DNA from: Microbacterium paraoxydans
GTDB lineage: Bacteria; Actinomycetota; Actinomycetes; Actinomycetales; Microbacteriaceae
Direction: 5' to 3'
Length of the DNA stretch: 64,000 nucleotides
Assembly (NCBI RefSeq): GCF_020524545.1
Contig: NZ_JAIVLG010000001.1
Location: 620,001-684,000 of the forward strand
The translations under genes were made by a program, and so were the position numbers. Below are positions 8,146-19,658 of this stretch, piece by piece; the first letter of the stretch is position 1, and each line of letters opens with the position of its first letter. The notes under the pieces are model-generated. The model had not been told where the DNA came from, did not search any database, and saw only the letters and a list, made by a program, of their open reading frames with translations.

Positions 8146-10649
8146 TCGACCGCGACCGCTTCCCCGTCGACCCGTGGCGTCTGATCGACACGCACTACTC
8201 GGAGGAGGGCGTCAGCGAGACGCTGTTCTCCGTGGGCAACGGCTACCTCGGGCTGCGCGGCAACCATATCGAGGGTCGCGGTGCCCAGGAGCACGGCACC
8301 TTCATCAACGGGCTGCACGAGACCTGGCCGATCCGGCACGCCGAGCAGGCCTACGGCTTCGCGGAGGTCGGGCAGACGATCGTCAACGCCCCAGACGCCA
8401 AGGTCATGCGGGTGTACGTCGACGACGAACCGATCTCGCTCGACGATGCGGACGTGCGTGAGTATCGCCGCACCCTCGACATGCGCACCGGTGTCCTGGA
8501 GCGTCTGGTGGTGTGGGAGACCCCGTCCGGCAAGCGCGTGCGCATGCGGGATGAGCGCATCGTGAGTTTCGAGGAGCGCCACCTCGCAGTCCTCCGGCTC
8601 GAGGTCGTCGTCGAGAACGCGGATGCCCCGGTCACGATCAGCTGTCAGCTGCTGAACCGCCAGGATGGAGCCGGCGTGTACGCCGGGACCCCGATCGGCA
8701 CGAAAGCGGCTCCTTTCGACCCCCGCAAGGCGGAGAAGATCGCCGACCGCGTGCTGGAGCCGTCCGAGCACTGGCAGGACGGACTGCGTTCCGCACTGTC
8801 CTACCGGGTCGCGGATTCCGGGATGACCGTCGCGGTGGTCGCGGACCACATCGTCGAGACCGAGAACGAGTACAACGCGCGAACGCTCGTGGAGCCCGAC
8901 ATCGCCAAGAACGTGTTCCGCGTGCAGGCGAAGGCCGGCGTCCCGATCACGGTCACGAAGCTCGTCAGCTACCACACGTCTCGGGGGGTGCCGCCGCGGG
9001 AACTCGTCGACCGGTGCCGTCGGTCGCTCGACCGGGCGGCGGGCGAGGGCGTCGAGGCGGTGTTCCGACGACAGCGGGAGTGGCTCGACGCGTTCTGGGA
9101 GCGTAGCGACGTGCAGATCGGCGGGCGGGACGACCTGCAGCAGGCCACCCGCTGGTGCCTGTTCCAACTCGCGCAGGCGTCGGCGCGCGCCGACGGCGCC
9201 GGAGTCCCCGCCAAGGGCGTGTCCGGTTCGGGGTACAGCGGCCACTACTTCTGGGACACGGAGATCTACGTGCTCCCGTTCCTGACCTACACGACGCCGC
9301 AGTGGGCGTACAACGCGTTGCGCGCCCGGGCCGGCATGCTCCCGGCGGCGCGTCGTCGCGCGGCCCAGCTCAACGAGGCAGGGGCGCTCTTCCCCTGGCG
9401 CACCATCAACGGCGAGGAAGCCTCCGCGTACTACGCCGCGGGCACCGCGCAGTACCACATCAACGCCGACATCAGCTTCGCGCTGGGCAAGTACGTGCGG
9501 GCCACGGGGGACGAGGAGTTCCTGCGGCGCGAGGGCGCGGACATCGCGATCGAGACCGCACGGCTGTGGGCGACGCTCGGATTCTGGCGTGGCTCGCGGC
9601 TGGTCGACGAGGCGGACGCCGGCGACGGCATCGAGACCTTCCACATCCACGGCGTCACCGGCCCGGACGAGTACACGACGGTCGTCAACGACAACCTGTA
9701 CACGAACGTGATGGCGCGCTACAACCTCCGCTACGCCGCCAAGGTGGTGCGTGAGATCAAAGAGAACCACCCCGAGGACTACGTCAAGCTCGTCGACCGG
9801 ACGGGCCTCGGCCCCGGCGAGGCCGAGGCATGGGAGCGCGCGGCGGCAGCCATGTTCATCCCGTACAGCGAGGGGCTCGGCATCCACCCGCAGGACTCGC
9901 TCTTCCTCGAGCGCGAGGTCTGGGATCTCGCCAACACCCCCGCCGAGCAGCGACCGCTGCTGCTGCACTTCCACCCCCTCGTGATCTACCGGTTCCAGGT
10001 GCTCAAGCAGGCGGATGTCGTGCTCGCGTTGTTCCTGCAGGGGAACCACTTCACGCCCGAGGAGAAGAAGGCCGACTTCGATTACTACGACCCGCTGACC
10101 ACGGGTGACTCCACCCTCTCGGCGGTCGTGCAGTCGATCATGGCCGCCGAGGTGGGGTACCAGGACCTCGCCAGGAAGTACTTCGAGCAGTCGCTGTTCG
10201 TCGACCTGCACGATCTGCATCACAACGCGGCCGACGGCGTGCACGTGGCTTCCGCCGGTGGGGTGTGGACCGCGCTGGTCTGCGGCTTCGGCGGCATGCG
10301 TGACTACGCGGGAGACCTCAGTTTCGATCCGCGACTTCCGGCGGACTGGCCCTCCCTCTCGTTCCCGCTGCAGTGGCAGGGATCCACGATGCAGGTGACC
10401 GTGACCAGGGATGAGCTCCGGGTCCAGGTGCGCAGCGGGCCCCCCGTGCCGTTCAGCGTGCGCGACACCGCGTACTTCGCCACGGCGGACGACGAGGCCG
10501 TCGTGACCCTCGGTGACCAGGGACCCCTGATCCCGGGGCGGCCGACCCTGCGGCAGTTCGCCGACGCCCGCCGCGAGGACGGTACACGCATGTCGGCGTC
10601 CGTTCCGGTGATCACGACCGCTGTCCCCGTGGTCGAGCCGATCGACTGA
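8142..10649 (+). CDS. glycoside hydrolase family 65 phosphorylase
   Basis: An 835-residue GH65 protein with an N-terminal beta-sandwich (about 1-260), a linker, an (alpha/alpha)6 barrel catalytic domain (about 320-700) and a small C-terminal beta domain. The catalytic acid is predicted to be Glu510 in HGVTGPDEYT. GSGYSGHYFWDTE and the phosphate-site region further downstream also fit the family. GH65 enzymes reversibly phosphorolyse maltose, trehalose, kojibiose or related glucosides, and I cannot choose among them from sequence alone. No sugar transporter gene is nearby, which argues for an internally made or separately imported substrate. Confidence 0.93.
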   Translation: MIDRDRFPVDPWRLIDTHYSEEGVSETLFSVGNGYLGLRGNHIEGRGAQEHGTFINGLHETWPIRHAEQAYGFAEVGQTIVNAPDAKVMRVYVDDEPISLDDADVREYRRTLDMRTGVLERLVVWETPSGKRVRMRDERIVSFEERHLAVLRLEVVVENADAPVTISCQLLNRQDGAGVYAGTPIGTKAAPFDPRKAEKIADRVLEPSEHWQDGLRSALSYRVADSGMTVAVVADHIVETENEYNARTLVEPDIAKNVFRVQAKAGVPITVTKLVSYHTSRGVPPRELVDRCRRSLDRAAGEGVEAVFRRQREWLDAFWERSDVQIGGRDDLQQATRWCLFQLAQASARADGAGVPAKGVSGSGYSGHYFWDTEIYVLPFLTYTTPQWAYNALRARAGMLPAARRRAAQLNEAGALFPWRTINGEEASAYYAAGTAQYHINADISFALGKYVRATGDEEFLRREGADIAIETARLWATLGFWRGSRLVDEADAGDGIETFHIHGVTGPDEYTTVVNDNLYTNVMARYNLRYAAKVVREIKENHPEDYVKLVDRTGLGPGEAEAWERAAAAMFIPYSEGLGIHPQDSLFLEREVWDLANTPAEQRPLLLHFHPLVIYRFQVLKQADVVLALFLQGNHFTPEEKKADFDYYDPLTTGDSTLSAVVQSIMAAEVGYQDLARKYFEQSLFVDLHDLHHNAADGVHVASAGGVWTALVCGFGGMRDYAGDLSFDPRLPADWPSLSFPLQWQGSTMQVTVTRDELRVQVRSGPPVPFSVRDTAYFATADDEAVVTLGDQGPLIPGRPTLRQFADARREDGTRMSASVPVITTAVPVVEPID

Positions 10650-10667
10650 CACTCCCTCTCTGTGATG

Positions 10668-10747
10668 CCGAGACCCCCGCTGGTCGTCGGCGCCCCCGCT
10701 GGCGTGCGCCGGAGCGAGGGGGCGTGGACAACCAGCGGGGGTCTCGG
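10668..10747. repeat. nested palindrome, GAGACCCC family (copy 1)
   Basis: Outer arms of 17 bp at 10668-10684 and 10731-10747 pair perfectly (CCGAGACCCCCGCTGGT with its complement). An inner stem pairs CGCCCCCGCT at 10691-10700 with AGCGAGGGGGCG at 10714-10725, with a small bulge. There is no T-run, so it is not a standard terminator. A second copy sharing the right-arm sequence CAGCGGGGGTCTCG and the inner CGTCGGCGCCCC lies at 60633-60720. Confidence 0.85.
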
Positions 10748-10812
10748 CGATGTGTGTGGGTGGACCGGGACGGGATCCCGGGTTCCCCGGAGCGAAGGTC
10801 GGTGGCACGCCG

Positions 10813-10818
10813 TAGGCT
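10813..10818 (+). promoter_or_regulatory. -10 element of dnaX, leaderless
   Basis: TAGGCT is followed by six bases and the GTG start of dnaX. Confidence 0.6.
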
Positions 10819-10824
10819 GGTGAG

Positions 10825-13026
10825 GTGACCACAGCCCTCTATCGCCGCTACCGACCCGAGACCTTCGGCGAGATGATCGGGCAGTCCCAGGTGACCGATC
10901 CGCTGATGACGGCTCTGCGCGGCGATCGAGTCGGCCACGCGTACCTGTTCTCCGGACCCCGCGGCTGCGGCAAGACGACGTCGGCTCGCATCCTCGCGCG
11001 CTGCCTCAACTGCGCCGAGGGACCGACCGACGTGCCCTGCGGCGTGTGCCCGAGCTGTGTCGAGCTGTCGCGGGCCGGCGGAGGATCCCTCGACGTGGTC
11101 GAGATCGACGCGGCGAGCCACAACGGTGTCGACGACGCGCGCGACCTGCGTGAACGGGCGACGTTCGCCCCCAGCCGCGACCGGTACAAGATCTTCATCC
11201 TCGACGAGGCGCACATGGTGACGCCACAGGGCTTCAACGCGCTGCTCAAACTGGTCGAGGAACCGCCCGAGCACGTCAAGTTCATCTTCGCGACCACCGA
11301 GCCAGAGAAGGTGCTCGGCACGATCCGCTCCCGCACACATCACTACCCGTTCCGGCTCGTGCCGCCCGCCGCCATGCTCGAGTACGTGGCCAAGCTGTGC
11401 GCGGAAGAGGGCGTGATCGTCGAACAGGGCGTCCTCCCGCTCGTGGTCCGCGCCGGTGGCGGCTCGCCCCGAGACACGCTTTCGCTGCTCGACCAGCTGA
11501 TCGCCGGGTCAGATGCGCCGGCCGAATCCGAGACGGTGACCGTGGGGTACGCACGCGCCGTGTCACTGCTCGGCTACACGCATGCCGCCCTCCTCGACGA
11601 GATCGTCGATGCGCTCGCCGCAGGGGATGCAGCCACCGCCTTCCCGGCGATCGACCGTGTGGTGCAGACGGGGCAGGACCCGCGCCGCTTCGTCGACGAC
11701 CTGCTCGAGCGCCTGCGCGACCTCATCGTCATCGCGGCGGTCGGCGCCGGTGCCTCGGCCGTCCTCCGCGGCATCGCCGAAGACGACCTGGAGCGGATGC
11801 GCGCCCAGGCGGCCACCTTCGGGTCGGCACGACTCTCGCGCACGGCCGACGTGGTCAGCGCCGCCCTCGATGACATGTCGGGTGCGACCTCCCCGCGGCT
11901 CCACCTGGAGCTCATGGTGGCGCGCGTGCTCGCCGGTGCGTCGGAGGCGTCGACGTCGGATGCTGCGCCGGTCGCCGCGCCCGAGCGTGCGCCCGGGGCA
12001 GCCCGCTCGACCCCCGCGGCCGTCACGACTCCGGTGCCCTCCTCGCCCGCCCCGAGCGCCGCTCCGGGGGAGACCGCGCCCCCTGCTCCTGCTCCGCCTG
12101 CGGCCGCTGCGGTCCGGGAGCCGGTCGTCGAGAGCCGCGAGCCCGAATCGTCGAGCCCCGCCCCCGTGGCCGCGCCCGAGGCCGGGCCCGTCGTCGCACA
12201 GGGCCCTGTCACGCTCGAACGCATCGCCGCCTCGTGGCCCGCGGTGCTGACGCGGCTCGAGAGCATCAGCCGCACATCCTGGTTGCTGGCGACCGCCGTG
12301 CAACCGCTGGCCTACGCCACCGACACCGAGGTACTGACGCTCGGCTTCACCAGCCAGCACGACGTCGCGAAGTTCAAGGGCACCACTCCAGGCTCCGGAC
12401 CCTCGGACCATCTGCGGACGGCGATCGAGAACGAGCTGGGCGTCCGGGTGAAGTACCTCCCCGCGCCGATGCCGGCCGGAGGGGCTCCGCGACAGTCCTC
12501 GGCGTCCGGGCCCTCGACCCCCGCCGACCCTGCTCCCGCATCGGAGCCTGCGTCAGCGGGGCCTCCCCGTCCGCAGGTCCGCAGCGCGTCAGCCTCCACC
12601 GTGACGGAGTGGGCGGTCGCACCGATTCCCTCGACCGTGGAGCAGCCGAGCGCACGTCCCACAGACGCCGCGCCGCTTCCGGTCGACGACGAGCCCGAGG
12701 AGGTCGAGGCGGCGGCATCCGCCCCACGACCGCCGTCCGACGGCGCTGTCGATCGAGACGCGCCACCGCTGCCCGACGATGACGACGCCCCGGCGTACGA
12801 CGAAGAGCCGCCCTACGACCCGTCTTACGAACCGCCCGCGACACGCCAGGCTCCCCCCGAGCGGCCGGTGCCGGTGCAGCGCACCGTCGCAGCCCCACCG
12901 GTCGTCGTCGAGCGCGCTCCCGCTGCCGGGGGAGTACAGCGTTACGGCGAGGCCGTGATCCGCCAGGTGCTCGGCGCGACGTTCCTGCGCGAAGAGCCCT
13001 ACGAGCCCCCGACGAGGTTCTCCTGA
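10825..13026 (+). CDS. dnaX: DNA polymerase III subunits gamma and tau
   Basis: A 733-residue clamp-loader ATPase. The AAA+ domain has Walker A GPRGCGKT at 44-51, a Cys cluster for zinc (Cys63, Cys72, Cys75, Cys78), and the DEAH box in LDEAHMV. The clamp-loader collar follows to about residue 370. The remainder is a long Pro/Ala/Glu-rich linker with the tau-specific region, common in actinobacteria. The GTG start is predicted to be leaderless. It is followed by recR with a one-base overlap, the usual dnaX-recR order. Confidence 0.96.
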   Translation: MTTALYRRYRPETFGEMIGQSQVTDPLMTALRGDRVGHAYLFSGPRGCGKTTSARILARCLNCAEGPTDVPCGVCPSCVELSRAGGGSLDVVEIDAASHNGVDDARDLRERATFAPSRDRYKIFILDEAHMVTPQGFNALLKLVEEPPEHVKFIFATTEPEKVLGTIRSRTHHYPFRLVPPAAMLEYVAKLCAEEGVIVEQGVLPLVVRAGGGSPRDTLSLLDQLIAGSDAPAESETVTVGYARAVSLLGYTHAALLDEIVDALAAGDAATAFPAIDRVVQTGQDPRRFVDDLLERLRDLIVIAAVGAGASAVLRGIAEDDLERMRAQAATFGSARLSRTADVVSAALDDMSGATSPRLHLELMVARVLAGASEASTSDAAPVAAPERAPGAARSTPAAVTTPVPSSPAPSAAPGETAPPAPAPPAAAAVREPVVESREPESSSPAPVAAPEAGPVVAQGPVTLERIAASWPAVLTRLESISRTSWLLATAVQPLAYATDTEVLTLGFTSQHDVAKFKGTTPGSGPSDHLRTAIENELGVRVKYLPAPMPAGGAPRQSSASGPSTPADPAPASEPASAGPPRPQVRSASASTVTEWAVAPIPSTVEQPSARPTDAAPLPVDDEPEEVEAAASAPRPPSDGAVDRDAPPLPDDDDAPAYDEEPPYDPSYEPPATRQAPPERPVPVQRTVAAPPVVVERAPAAGGVQRYGEAVIRQVLGATFLREEPYEPPTRFS

Positions 13027-13619
13027 TGTATGACGGCATCGTTCAAGAGCTGATCGACGAATTCGGTCGGCTCCCCGGCATCGGCCCGAAGTCCGCCCAG
13101 CGGATCGCGTTCCACATCCTCCAGACGCCGACGTTCGATGTCGCGCGTCTCGCCGAGCTGCTGGGTGAGATCCGGCTCCGCGTGCGCTTCTGCGAGATCT
13201 GCGGCAACGTGGCCGAGCAGGAGCGATGCGGGATCTGCCGCGACCCTCGCCGCAGCCAGTCCTTGATCTGCGTGGTCGAAGACGCGAAGGACGTCGCCGC
13301 GATCGAGCGCACCCGGGAGTTCCGCGGGCTCTATCACGTCCTCGGCGGGGCGATCAGCCCCATAGCCGGTATCGGACCCGACGACCTCCGAATCGCTCAG
13401 CTCATGACGCGCCTCGCCGACGGGACGGTGCAGGAGGTGATCATCGCCACGAACCCGAACCTCGAGGGCGAGGCCACAGCGAGCTACCTGAGCCGTCTGC
13501 TGACCACCATGCAGATCACGGTGTCCCGTCTCGCTTCGGGGCTGCCCGTGGGCGGCGACCTGGAGTACGCCGACGAGGTCACGCTCGGGCGCGCGTTCGA
13601 GGGTCGGCGCGTCCTGTGA
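13026..13619 (+). CDS. recR: recombination mediator RecR
   Basis: A 197-residue protein that works with RecF/RecO at gapped DNA. An N-terminal helix-hairpin-helix precedes a zinc finger with Cys56, Cys59, Cys68 and Cys71. A Toprim domain follows at about 79-175 and ends in the conserved [18 protein letters not shown] region. The length is standard. The start overlaps the dnaX stop (TGATG), and its own stop overlaps the next gene by four bases. Confidence 0.96.
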   Translation: MYDGIVQELIDEFGRLPGIGPKSAQRIAFHILQTPTFDVARLAELLGEIRLRVRFCEICGNVAEQERCGICRDPRRSQSLICVVEDAKDVAAIERTREFRGLYHVLGGAISPIAGIGPDDLRIAQLMTRLADGTVQEVIIATNPNLEGEATASYLSRLLTTMQITVSRLASGLPVGGDLEYADEVTLGRAFEGRRVL

Positions 13620-14533
13620 CGCCGAGCGCGGGATTCTCGCGTCGCGGCTGGTTGCTCTTCGGGGCCATGGCCCTGCTGTGGGGTGTGCCCTACCTGTTCA
13701 TCAGCGTCGCGGTCGAGTCGATCTCACCTCCCGCGATCGTGGCCGGACGCACCCTGATCGCCGCACTGCTGTTGCTGCCGTTCGCGATCCGCAGCGGTGC
13801 GCTGCGAGCCGCGCTGAAGCACTGGCCTTGGGTCCTCGCTTTCGGTGCGGTCGAGATGGCCGGTCCCTTCCTCCTGCTCGGCCACGCCGAAATGACGCTG
13901 CCCTCCGGGATGACCGGGCTGCTGGTGGCGACCGTGCCCCTGTTCGCTGCCCTGATCGCCCTCGGTGGCGGCGACCGCGGGGTGCTCCGGCCCGCCCGTG
14001 GTATCGGTCTGCTCGTCGGATTCGCAGGTGTCGCCGTCGTGGTCGCAGGTCCCGGACTCTTCGGCGGCGAAGTGAGCCTTCTCGCTGCAGGAGAGGTGCT
14101 CCTGGTGGCTGTGCTCTACGCGACGGCCCCCTTCATCGTCGCCCGTAAGCTCAACGCCGTGCCGTCGCTGGGCACGATCACGCTGTCGCTGCTGATGATC
14201 GGGATCTTCTACCTCCCGATCGGTGTGCTCACCCAGCACGAGGTGCCGACGCTGCCGTCGATCGGAGCGCTGCTCGCTCTCGCCGTGATCTGCACGGCGG
14301 TGGCGTTCCTGGCGTTCTTCGCGCTCATCCGCGAGGTGGGGCCGGTACGCGCTCCGCTGTTCACCTATGTCAACCCCGTGGTCGCGATCGTCCTCGGTGC
14401 GATCGTCCTCGCCGAACCGCTGACGCCCGGACTGCTCCTCGGCTTCCCGCTGATCATCGTCGGCTGCTGGTTCGCGGCCACGGGCGGTCGGCTGCGTCCT
14501 GTCTCCCCGCAGGCGCTCCCACCGTCCCTCTGA
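13616..14533 (+). CDS. EamA/DMT family transporter
   Basis: A 305-residue integral membrane protein with about ten predicted transmembrane helices arranged as two EamA repeats (about 10-140 and 150-285). The GTG start overlaps the recR stop by four bases. Members of the drug/metabolite transporter superfamily export amino acids, sugars or toxic metabolites; the substrate cannot be read from the sequence. Its co-transcription with dnaX-recR looks incidental. Confidence 0.88.
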   Translation: MTPSAGFSRRGWLLFGAMALLWGVPYLFISVAVESISPPAIVAGRTLIAALLLLPFAIRSGALRAALKHWPWVLAFGAVEMAGPFLLLGHAEMTLPSGMTGLLVATVPLFAALIALGGGDRGVLRPARGIGLLVGFAGVAVVVAGPGLFGGEVSLLAAGEVLLVAVLYATAPFIVARKLNAVPSLGTITLSLLMIGIFYLPIGVLTQHEVPTLPSIGALLALAVICTAVAFLAFFALIREVGPVRAPLFTYVNPVVAIVLGAIVLAEPLTPGLLLGFPLIIVGCWFAATGGRLRPVSPQALPPSL

Positions 14534-14597
14534 CCGCCGAGCGGCCGCTCGTCGCCGGGGCGATGTCACATGCGCAACAGGGCATACGCGCCGATCA

Positions 14598-14603
14598 TAG
14601 AAT
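14598..14603 (+). promoter_or_regulatory. -10 element of lysC
   Basis: TAGAAT lies 39 bases before the lysC start, giving a leader of about 33 nt that carries the Shine-Dalgarno AGGGAG at 14632-14637. Confidence 0.5.
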
Positions 14604-14642
14604 GATCGTGGGCGAATCCGCCCGACATCCCAGGGAGTGATC

Positions 14643-15923
14643 GTGGCCCTCATCGTGCAGAAGTACGGCGGCTCGTCCGTCGCCGACGCAGAGAGCATCA
14701 AGCGCGTCGCCAAGCGCATCGTCGACACGCGTCGTGCCGGTCACGACGTGGTCGTGGCGGTCAGCGCCATGGGCGACACGACCGATGAGCTGCTGGAGCT
14801 CGCGGATGAGGTCGCGCCGATCCCCGCGCCGCGCGAGCTCGACATGCTGCTCTCCAGCGGAGAGCGCATCTCGATGGCGCTGTTGGCCATGGCGATCCAC
14901 TCGATGGGATTCGAGGCGCGGTCGTTCACCGGCAGCCAGGCGGGCATGATCACGGATTCCCAGCACGGTGCCGCGCGCATCGTCGACGTGACGCCGGTTC
15001 GTCTGCGAGAAGCCCTCGATGAGGGGGCGATCGTGATCGTCGCCGGGTTCCAGGGCTTCAACCGCGACACCAGGGACATCACGACGCTCGGACGCGGAGG
15101 GTCGGACACCACGGCCGTCGCTCTCGCCGCCGCGCTCGATGCCGACGTGTGCGAGATCTACAGCGACGTGGACGGCATCTTCACCGCTGACCCGCGCGTC
15201 ATCCCGAAGGCGCAGAAGCTCGACCACGTTTCCAGCGAGGAGATGCTCGAGCTGGCGGCCAACGGCGCCAAGGTGCTGTACATCCGTGCCGTCGAGTACG
15301 CACGCCGTCACGGCGTCCTCATTCATGCTCGGTCGACCTTCTCGTCGGCCGAGGGCACATACGTTCTGGGCGAGGGTATGAAGAACCCGCGCGAAGCCGA
15401 GGGAGCAGCCATGGAAGAACCGATCGTCGCCGGTGTCGCCACCGACTTCAGCCAGGCCAAGATCACGGTCGCGGGCGTGCCCGACGTGCCGGGCAAGGCT
15501 GCGGAGATCTTCAAGATCGTCGCGAAGTCCGGCGCCAACGTCGACATGATCGTGCAGAACGTCTCGGCGACCGGGCGCACCGACATCTCTTTCACGGTCC
15601 CCAAGGCGGATGCGGCGGCTGCCCTCAAGGCACTGGCCGGCGATCAGACCGAAGTCGGGTTCCAGAACCTGATCCACGACGATCAGATCGGCAAGCTCTC
15701 GGTCGTCGGTGCGGGGATGCGCACGCACTCGGGCGTCTCGGCCACTCTCTTCGAGGCGCTTTCGGCGGGCGGCATCAACATCGAGATGATCTCCACCTCG
15801 GAGATCCGCATCTCGGTGGTGCTCCGCGACACCGACCTGACCGAGGCGGCGCGAACTGTTCACACCGCGTATGGACTCGACGGTGACTCCGAAGCCACGG
15901 TCCACGCCGGCACGGGCCGCTGA
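14643..15923 (+). CDS. lysC: aspartate kinase
   Basis: A 426-residue enzyme that phosphorylates aspartate, the first step towards lysine, threonine, methionine and diaminopimelate. The kinase domain begins at once with QKYGGSSV (Lys7) and carries GRGGSDTTA. Two ACT domains (about 265-345 and 350-420) provide feedback control. I chose GTG at 14643 rather than the in-frame GTG at 14637 because AGGGAG ends at 14637. An internal start for a separate beta subunit, as in Corynebacterium lysC, is possible but not shown here. asd follows after 260 bp. Confidence 0.95.
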   Translation: MALIVQKYGGSSVADAESIKRVAKRIVDTRRAGHDVVVAVSAMGDTTDELLELADEVAPIPAPRELDMLLSSGERISMALLAMAIHSMGFEARSFTGSQAGMITDSQHGAARIVDVTPVRLREALDEGAIVIVAGFQGFNRDTRDITTLGRGGSDTTAVALAAALDADVCEIYSDVDGIFTADPRVIPKAQKLDHVSSEEMLELAANGAKVLYIRAVEYARRHGVLIHARSTFSSAEGTYVLGEGMKNPREAEGAAMEEPIVAGVATDFSQAKITVAGVPDVPGKAAEIFKIVAKSGANVDMIVQNVSATGRTDISFTVPKADAAAALKALAGDQTEVGFQNLIHDDQIGKLSVVGAGMRTHSGVSATLFEALSAGGINIEMISTSEIRISVVLRDTDLTEAARTVHTAYGLDGDSEATVHAGTGR

Positions 15924-17254
<1,331 letters not shown>

Positions 17255-17305
17255 CCTCCGCGTTGCGGACGCCGTCGCATGGTTCGCGGCGGCGCGCCCG
17301 CGAAC

Positions 17306-17311
17306 TAGACT
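17306..17311 (+). promoter_or_regulatory. -10 element of mqo, leaderless
   Basis: TAGACT is followed by six bases and the GTG start of mqo at 17318. Confidence 0.6.
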
Positions 17312-17317
17312 GGTTCG

Positions 17318-18790
17318 GTGACTGAAAACGTCGATGTCGTCCTGATCGGCGGTGGCATCATGAGCGCCACCCTGGGTACGCTGCTGCACGAATTGCAGCC
17401 GGAGTGGAAGATCGTCGCCTTCGAGCGACTCTCCGACGTCGCCCAGGAGAGCTCGAACCCGTGGAACAACGCCGGCACGGGTCACGCCGCCCTGTGTGAG
17501 TTGAACTACATGCCGCAGCAGGGGGATGCCCCGCTGGATCCTGCCAAAGCGGTGTCGATCAACGAGCAGTTCCAGCAGAGTCGCCAGTTCTGGTCGTCGC
17601 TGGTGGACCGGGGCGTGCTCGATGCGCCGTCGACGTTCATCAACGCGACCCCGCACATGACGTTCGTCCGCGGCGAGAAGGATGTCGCCTACCTCAAGGC
17701 GCGCTACGAGGTGCTCAAGAAGCAGCCGCTGTTCGCCGGCATCGAGTACAGCGAGGACTCCCGTGTCATCAACACCTGGGCCCCGCTGCTGATGCAGCAG
17801 CGCCGCAAGGGTGAGCCGTTCGCGGCGACTCGTGTTCCGGCTGGCACCGATGTCGATTTCGGCGCTCTCACCCACCAGCTCTTCGACCACCTCACCGAGT
17901 CGGGCGTCACGCTGCGCACCAACCACGAGGTGCGCAGCCTGAAGAAGCAGAAGGACGGGACCTGGCTGGTCAAGTACCGCAACAGCATCGGCCACACGCC
18001 GAACGAGGTCAAAGCGCGCTTCGTGTTCGTCGGCGCCGGTGGCTGGGCCCTGAAGCTCTTGCAGAACTCCGGCATCCCCGAGATCAAGGGCTACGGCGTC
18101 TTCCCGATCGGCGGACAGTTCCTCAAGACCACGAACCCGAAGATCGTCGCGCAGCACAAGGCGAAGGTGTACTCGCAGGCCTCGGTCGGTGCGCCGCCGA
18201 TGTCGGTCCCGCACCTCGACACGCGCGTCGTCGACGGCGAGTCTTCGCTCATGTTCGGTCCGTTCGCGACCTTCAGCCCGAAGTTCCTGAAGAACGGCTC
18301 GATGCTCGACATCGTGTCGCAGGTGCGCGCGCACAATCTCCTCCCGATGCTGCAGGTGGCGGTGAAGAACCCCGACCTCATCAGCTACCTCGTCGGCGAG
18401 CTGCTCAAGAACCACGCGAAGAAGGTCGACAGCTTGCGTACTTTCATGCCGACGGCGAAGGACGAGGACTGGACCCTCATCGATGCCGGCCAGCGCGCGC
18501 AGGTCATGAAGAAGGATCCCCAGAAGGGCGGCATCCTGCAGTTCGGCACGGAGGTGGTCTCGTCTGCGGACGGATCCATCGCCGGCCTCCTCGGTGCCTC
18601 GCCCGGCGCCTCTACTGCGGTGCCGATCATGCTGGGCCTGCTGAAGACCTGCTTCCCGTCGGAGTACCCCGGCTGGGAGCCCGAGCTTCGCGCCCTCATT
18701 CCCACGTTCGGCGAGAAGCTGAACACGGATCCGGCGCTTGCGGAGGAGTCCACGGAGGCGACCGCCGCCACCCTCGGCATCAACGTCTGA
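17318..18790 (+). CDS. mqo: malate:quinone oxidoreductase
   Basis: A 490-residue FAD enzyme on the inner face of the membrane. It oxidises malate to oxaloacetate and passes electrons to menaquinone. The N-terminal dinucleotide fold reads LIGGGIMSATLG, and the family block NPWNNAGTGHAALCELNY follows at about 48-65. The length matches the family. The transcript is probably leaderless. tdk follows after nine bases. Confidence 0.96.
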   Translation: MTENVDVVLIGGGIMSATLGTLLHELQPEWKIVAFERLSDVAQESSNPWNNAGTGHAALCELNYMPQQGDAPLDPAKAVSINEQFQQSRQFWSSLVDRGVLDAPSTFINATPHMTFVRGEKDVAYLKARYEVLKKQPLFAGIEYSEDSRVINTWAPLLMQQRRKGEPFAATRVPAGTDVDFGALTHQLFDHLTESGVTLRTNHEVRSLKKQKDGTWLVKYRNSIGHTPNEVKARFVFVGAGGWALKLLQNSGIPEIKGYGVFPIGGQFLKTTNPKIVAQHKAKVYSQASVGAPPMSVPHLDTRVVDGESSLMFGPFATFSPKFLKNGSMLDIVSQVRAHNLLPMLQVAVKNPDLISYLVGELLKNHAKKVDSLRTFMPTAKDEDWTLIDAGQRAQVMKKDPQKGGILQFGTEVVSSADGSIAGLLGASPGASTAVPIMLGLLKTCFPSEYPGWEPELRALIPTFGEKLNTDPALAEESTEATAATLGINV

Positions 18791-18799
18791 GCTCGGCCC

Positions 18800-19453
18800 G
18801 TGGCGAAGCTCTACTTCCGCTACGGCGCGATGAACTCCGGCAAGTCGACGGCTCTGCTCCAAGCGGCGTACAACTACGAGGAGCGCGGACAGCATGTGCT
18901 GCTCGCGAAGCCGGAGATCGATACCAAGGGGGCGGCCGAGATCGAGAGTCGGCTCGGCGTCACCCGCCAGGTCGACTTCCTCGTCGGCCAGGACGACGAC
19001 GCACGCGAGCTGTTCACCGCGCACCGGGACCGCCTGCGGCGTTCCACGGATGAAGAGCTCCTCCCCGCTGGCCCCGTGGACGTCGCATGTCTCCTCGTCG
19101 ACGAGGCGCAGTTCCTCACTCCGGCTCAGGTCGATGACCTCTTCCGGATCGCGGTGGAGGACGGAGTGCCGGTGATGGCCTACGGCATCCGGAACGACTT
19201 CCTCACGCATGCTTTCCCGGGATCCGCGCGTCTGCTCGCGATCGCGCACTCGCTCGAGGAGCTCAAGACCATCTGTCGCTGCGGACGCAAGGCGGTGTTC
19301 AACGGCCGCGTGGTCGGTGGGCGGTTCGTCTTCGACGGTGATCAGGTCGCGATCGACGAGGGGGCTGTCGGCACTGCTTCCCCGGAGCTGACGACGTACG
19401 AGTCGCTGTGCGGGACGTGCTACCTCGACGAATCAGGTGGACGTCTGGGCTGA
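18800..19453 (+). CDS. tdk: thymidine kinase
   Basis: A 217-residue salvage kinase (thymidine to dTMP). The P-loop GAMNSGKST is at 9-17, Walker B is LLVDEAQFL, and paired cysteines near the C terminus (CRCGRK and CGTCY) form the structural zinc site of type II thymidine kinases. The GTG start at 18800 lies nine bases after mqo, with no clear promoter of its own, so it is probably read from the mqo transcript. Confidence 0.95.
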   Translation: MAKLYFRYGAMNSGKSTALLQAAYNYEERGQHVLLAKPEIDTKGAAEIESRLGVTRQVDFLVGQDDDARELFTAHRDRLRRSTDEELLPAGPVDVACLLVDEAQFLTPAQVDDLFRIAVEDGVPVMAYGIRNDFLTHAFPGSARLLAIAHSLEELKTICRCGRKAVFNGRVVGGRFVFDGDQVAIDEGAVGTASPELTTYESLCGTCYLDESGGRLG

Positions 19454-19495
19454 GCGCGCCCCGCTCCCGCTCCCGAGGCGGTCTCACCGTTTCGC

Positions 19496-19582
19496 GTTCA
19501 TAACTCCGCAGAAACTCTCGGCCGGAACCTGCTGTGGCGCCGTTCCGCGGTGGCTTCCGCGAATTCTTGCGGAGTTGTGAAC
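19496..19582. repeat. nested palindrome, AACTCCGCA family
   Basis: Outer arms at 19496-19513 and 19564-19582 pair GTTCATAACTCCGCAGAA with TTCTTGCGGAGTTGTGAAC, with one G-T wobble and one bulged base. An inner six-base stem pairs CGGAAC at 19523-19528 with GTTCCG at 19542-19547. It lies between tdk and the lldR promoter, 25 bp upstream of the -35 element. Confidence 0.75.
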
Positions 19583-19606
19583 AGGGACGGACCGAGACCG
19601 TCGGTG

Positions 19607-19635
19607 TTGCGTGGTCTGACCACACGGGATACTCT
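19607..19635 (+). promoter_or_regulatory. lldR-lldD promoter
   Basis: The -35 TTGCGT at 19607-19612 and -10 TACTCT at 19630-19635 are separated by 17 bp. Operator 1 lies inside the spacer, and operator 2 lies just downstream. Confidence 0.7.
19612..19622. promoter_or_regulatory. LldR-type operator 1
   Basis: TGGTCTGACCA fits the FadR/LldR half-site pattern TNGTNNNACNA. It overlaps the promoter spacer, where bound regulator would block RNA polymerase. Confidence 0.75.
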
Positions 19636-19636
19636 G

Positions 19637-19647
19637 TGGTCAGACCA
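19637..19647. promoter_or_regulatory. LldR-type operator 2
   Basis: TGGTCAGACCA also fits TNGTNNNACNA. It is centred 25 bp from operator 1 and covers the expected transcription start. The two sites are near-identical palindromes. Confidence 0.75.
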
Positions 19648-19658
19648 CAGGAGGATCG

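Noticed and set aside
8013..10832. A 939-codon open frame on the minus strand opposite the HAD and GH65 genes
   Set aside because: It is the antisense reflection of a high-GC coding strand. It has no domain, no promoter and an Arg/His/Gly-rich composition typical of such shadows.
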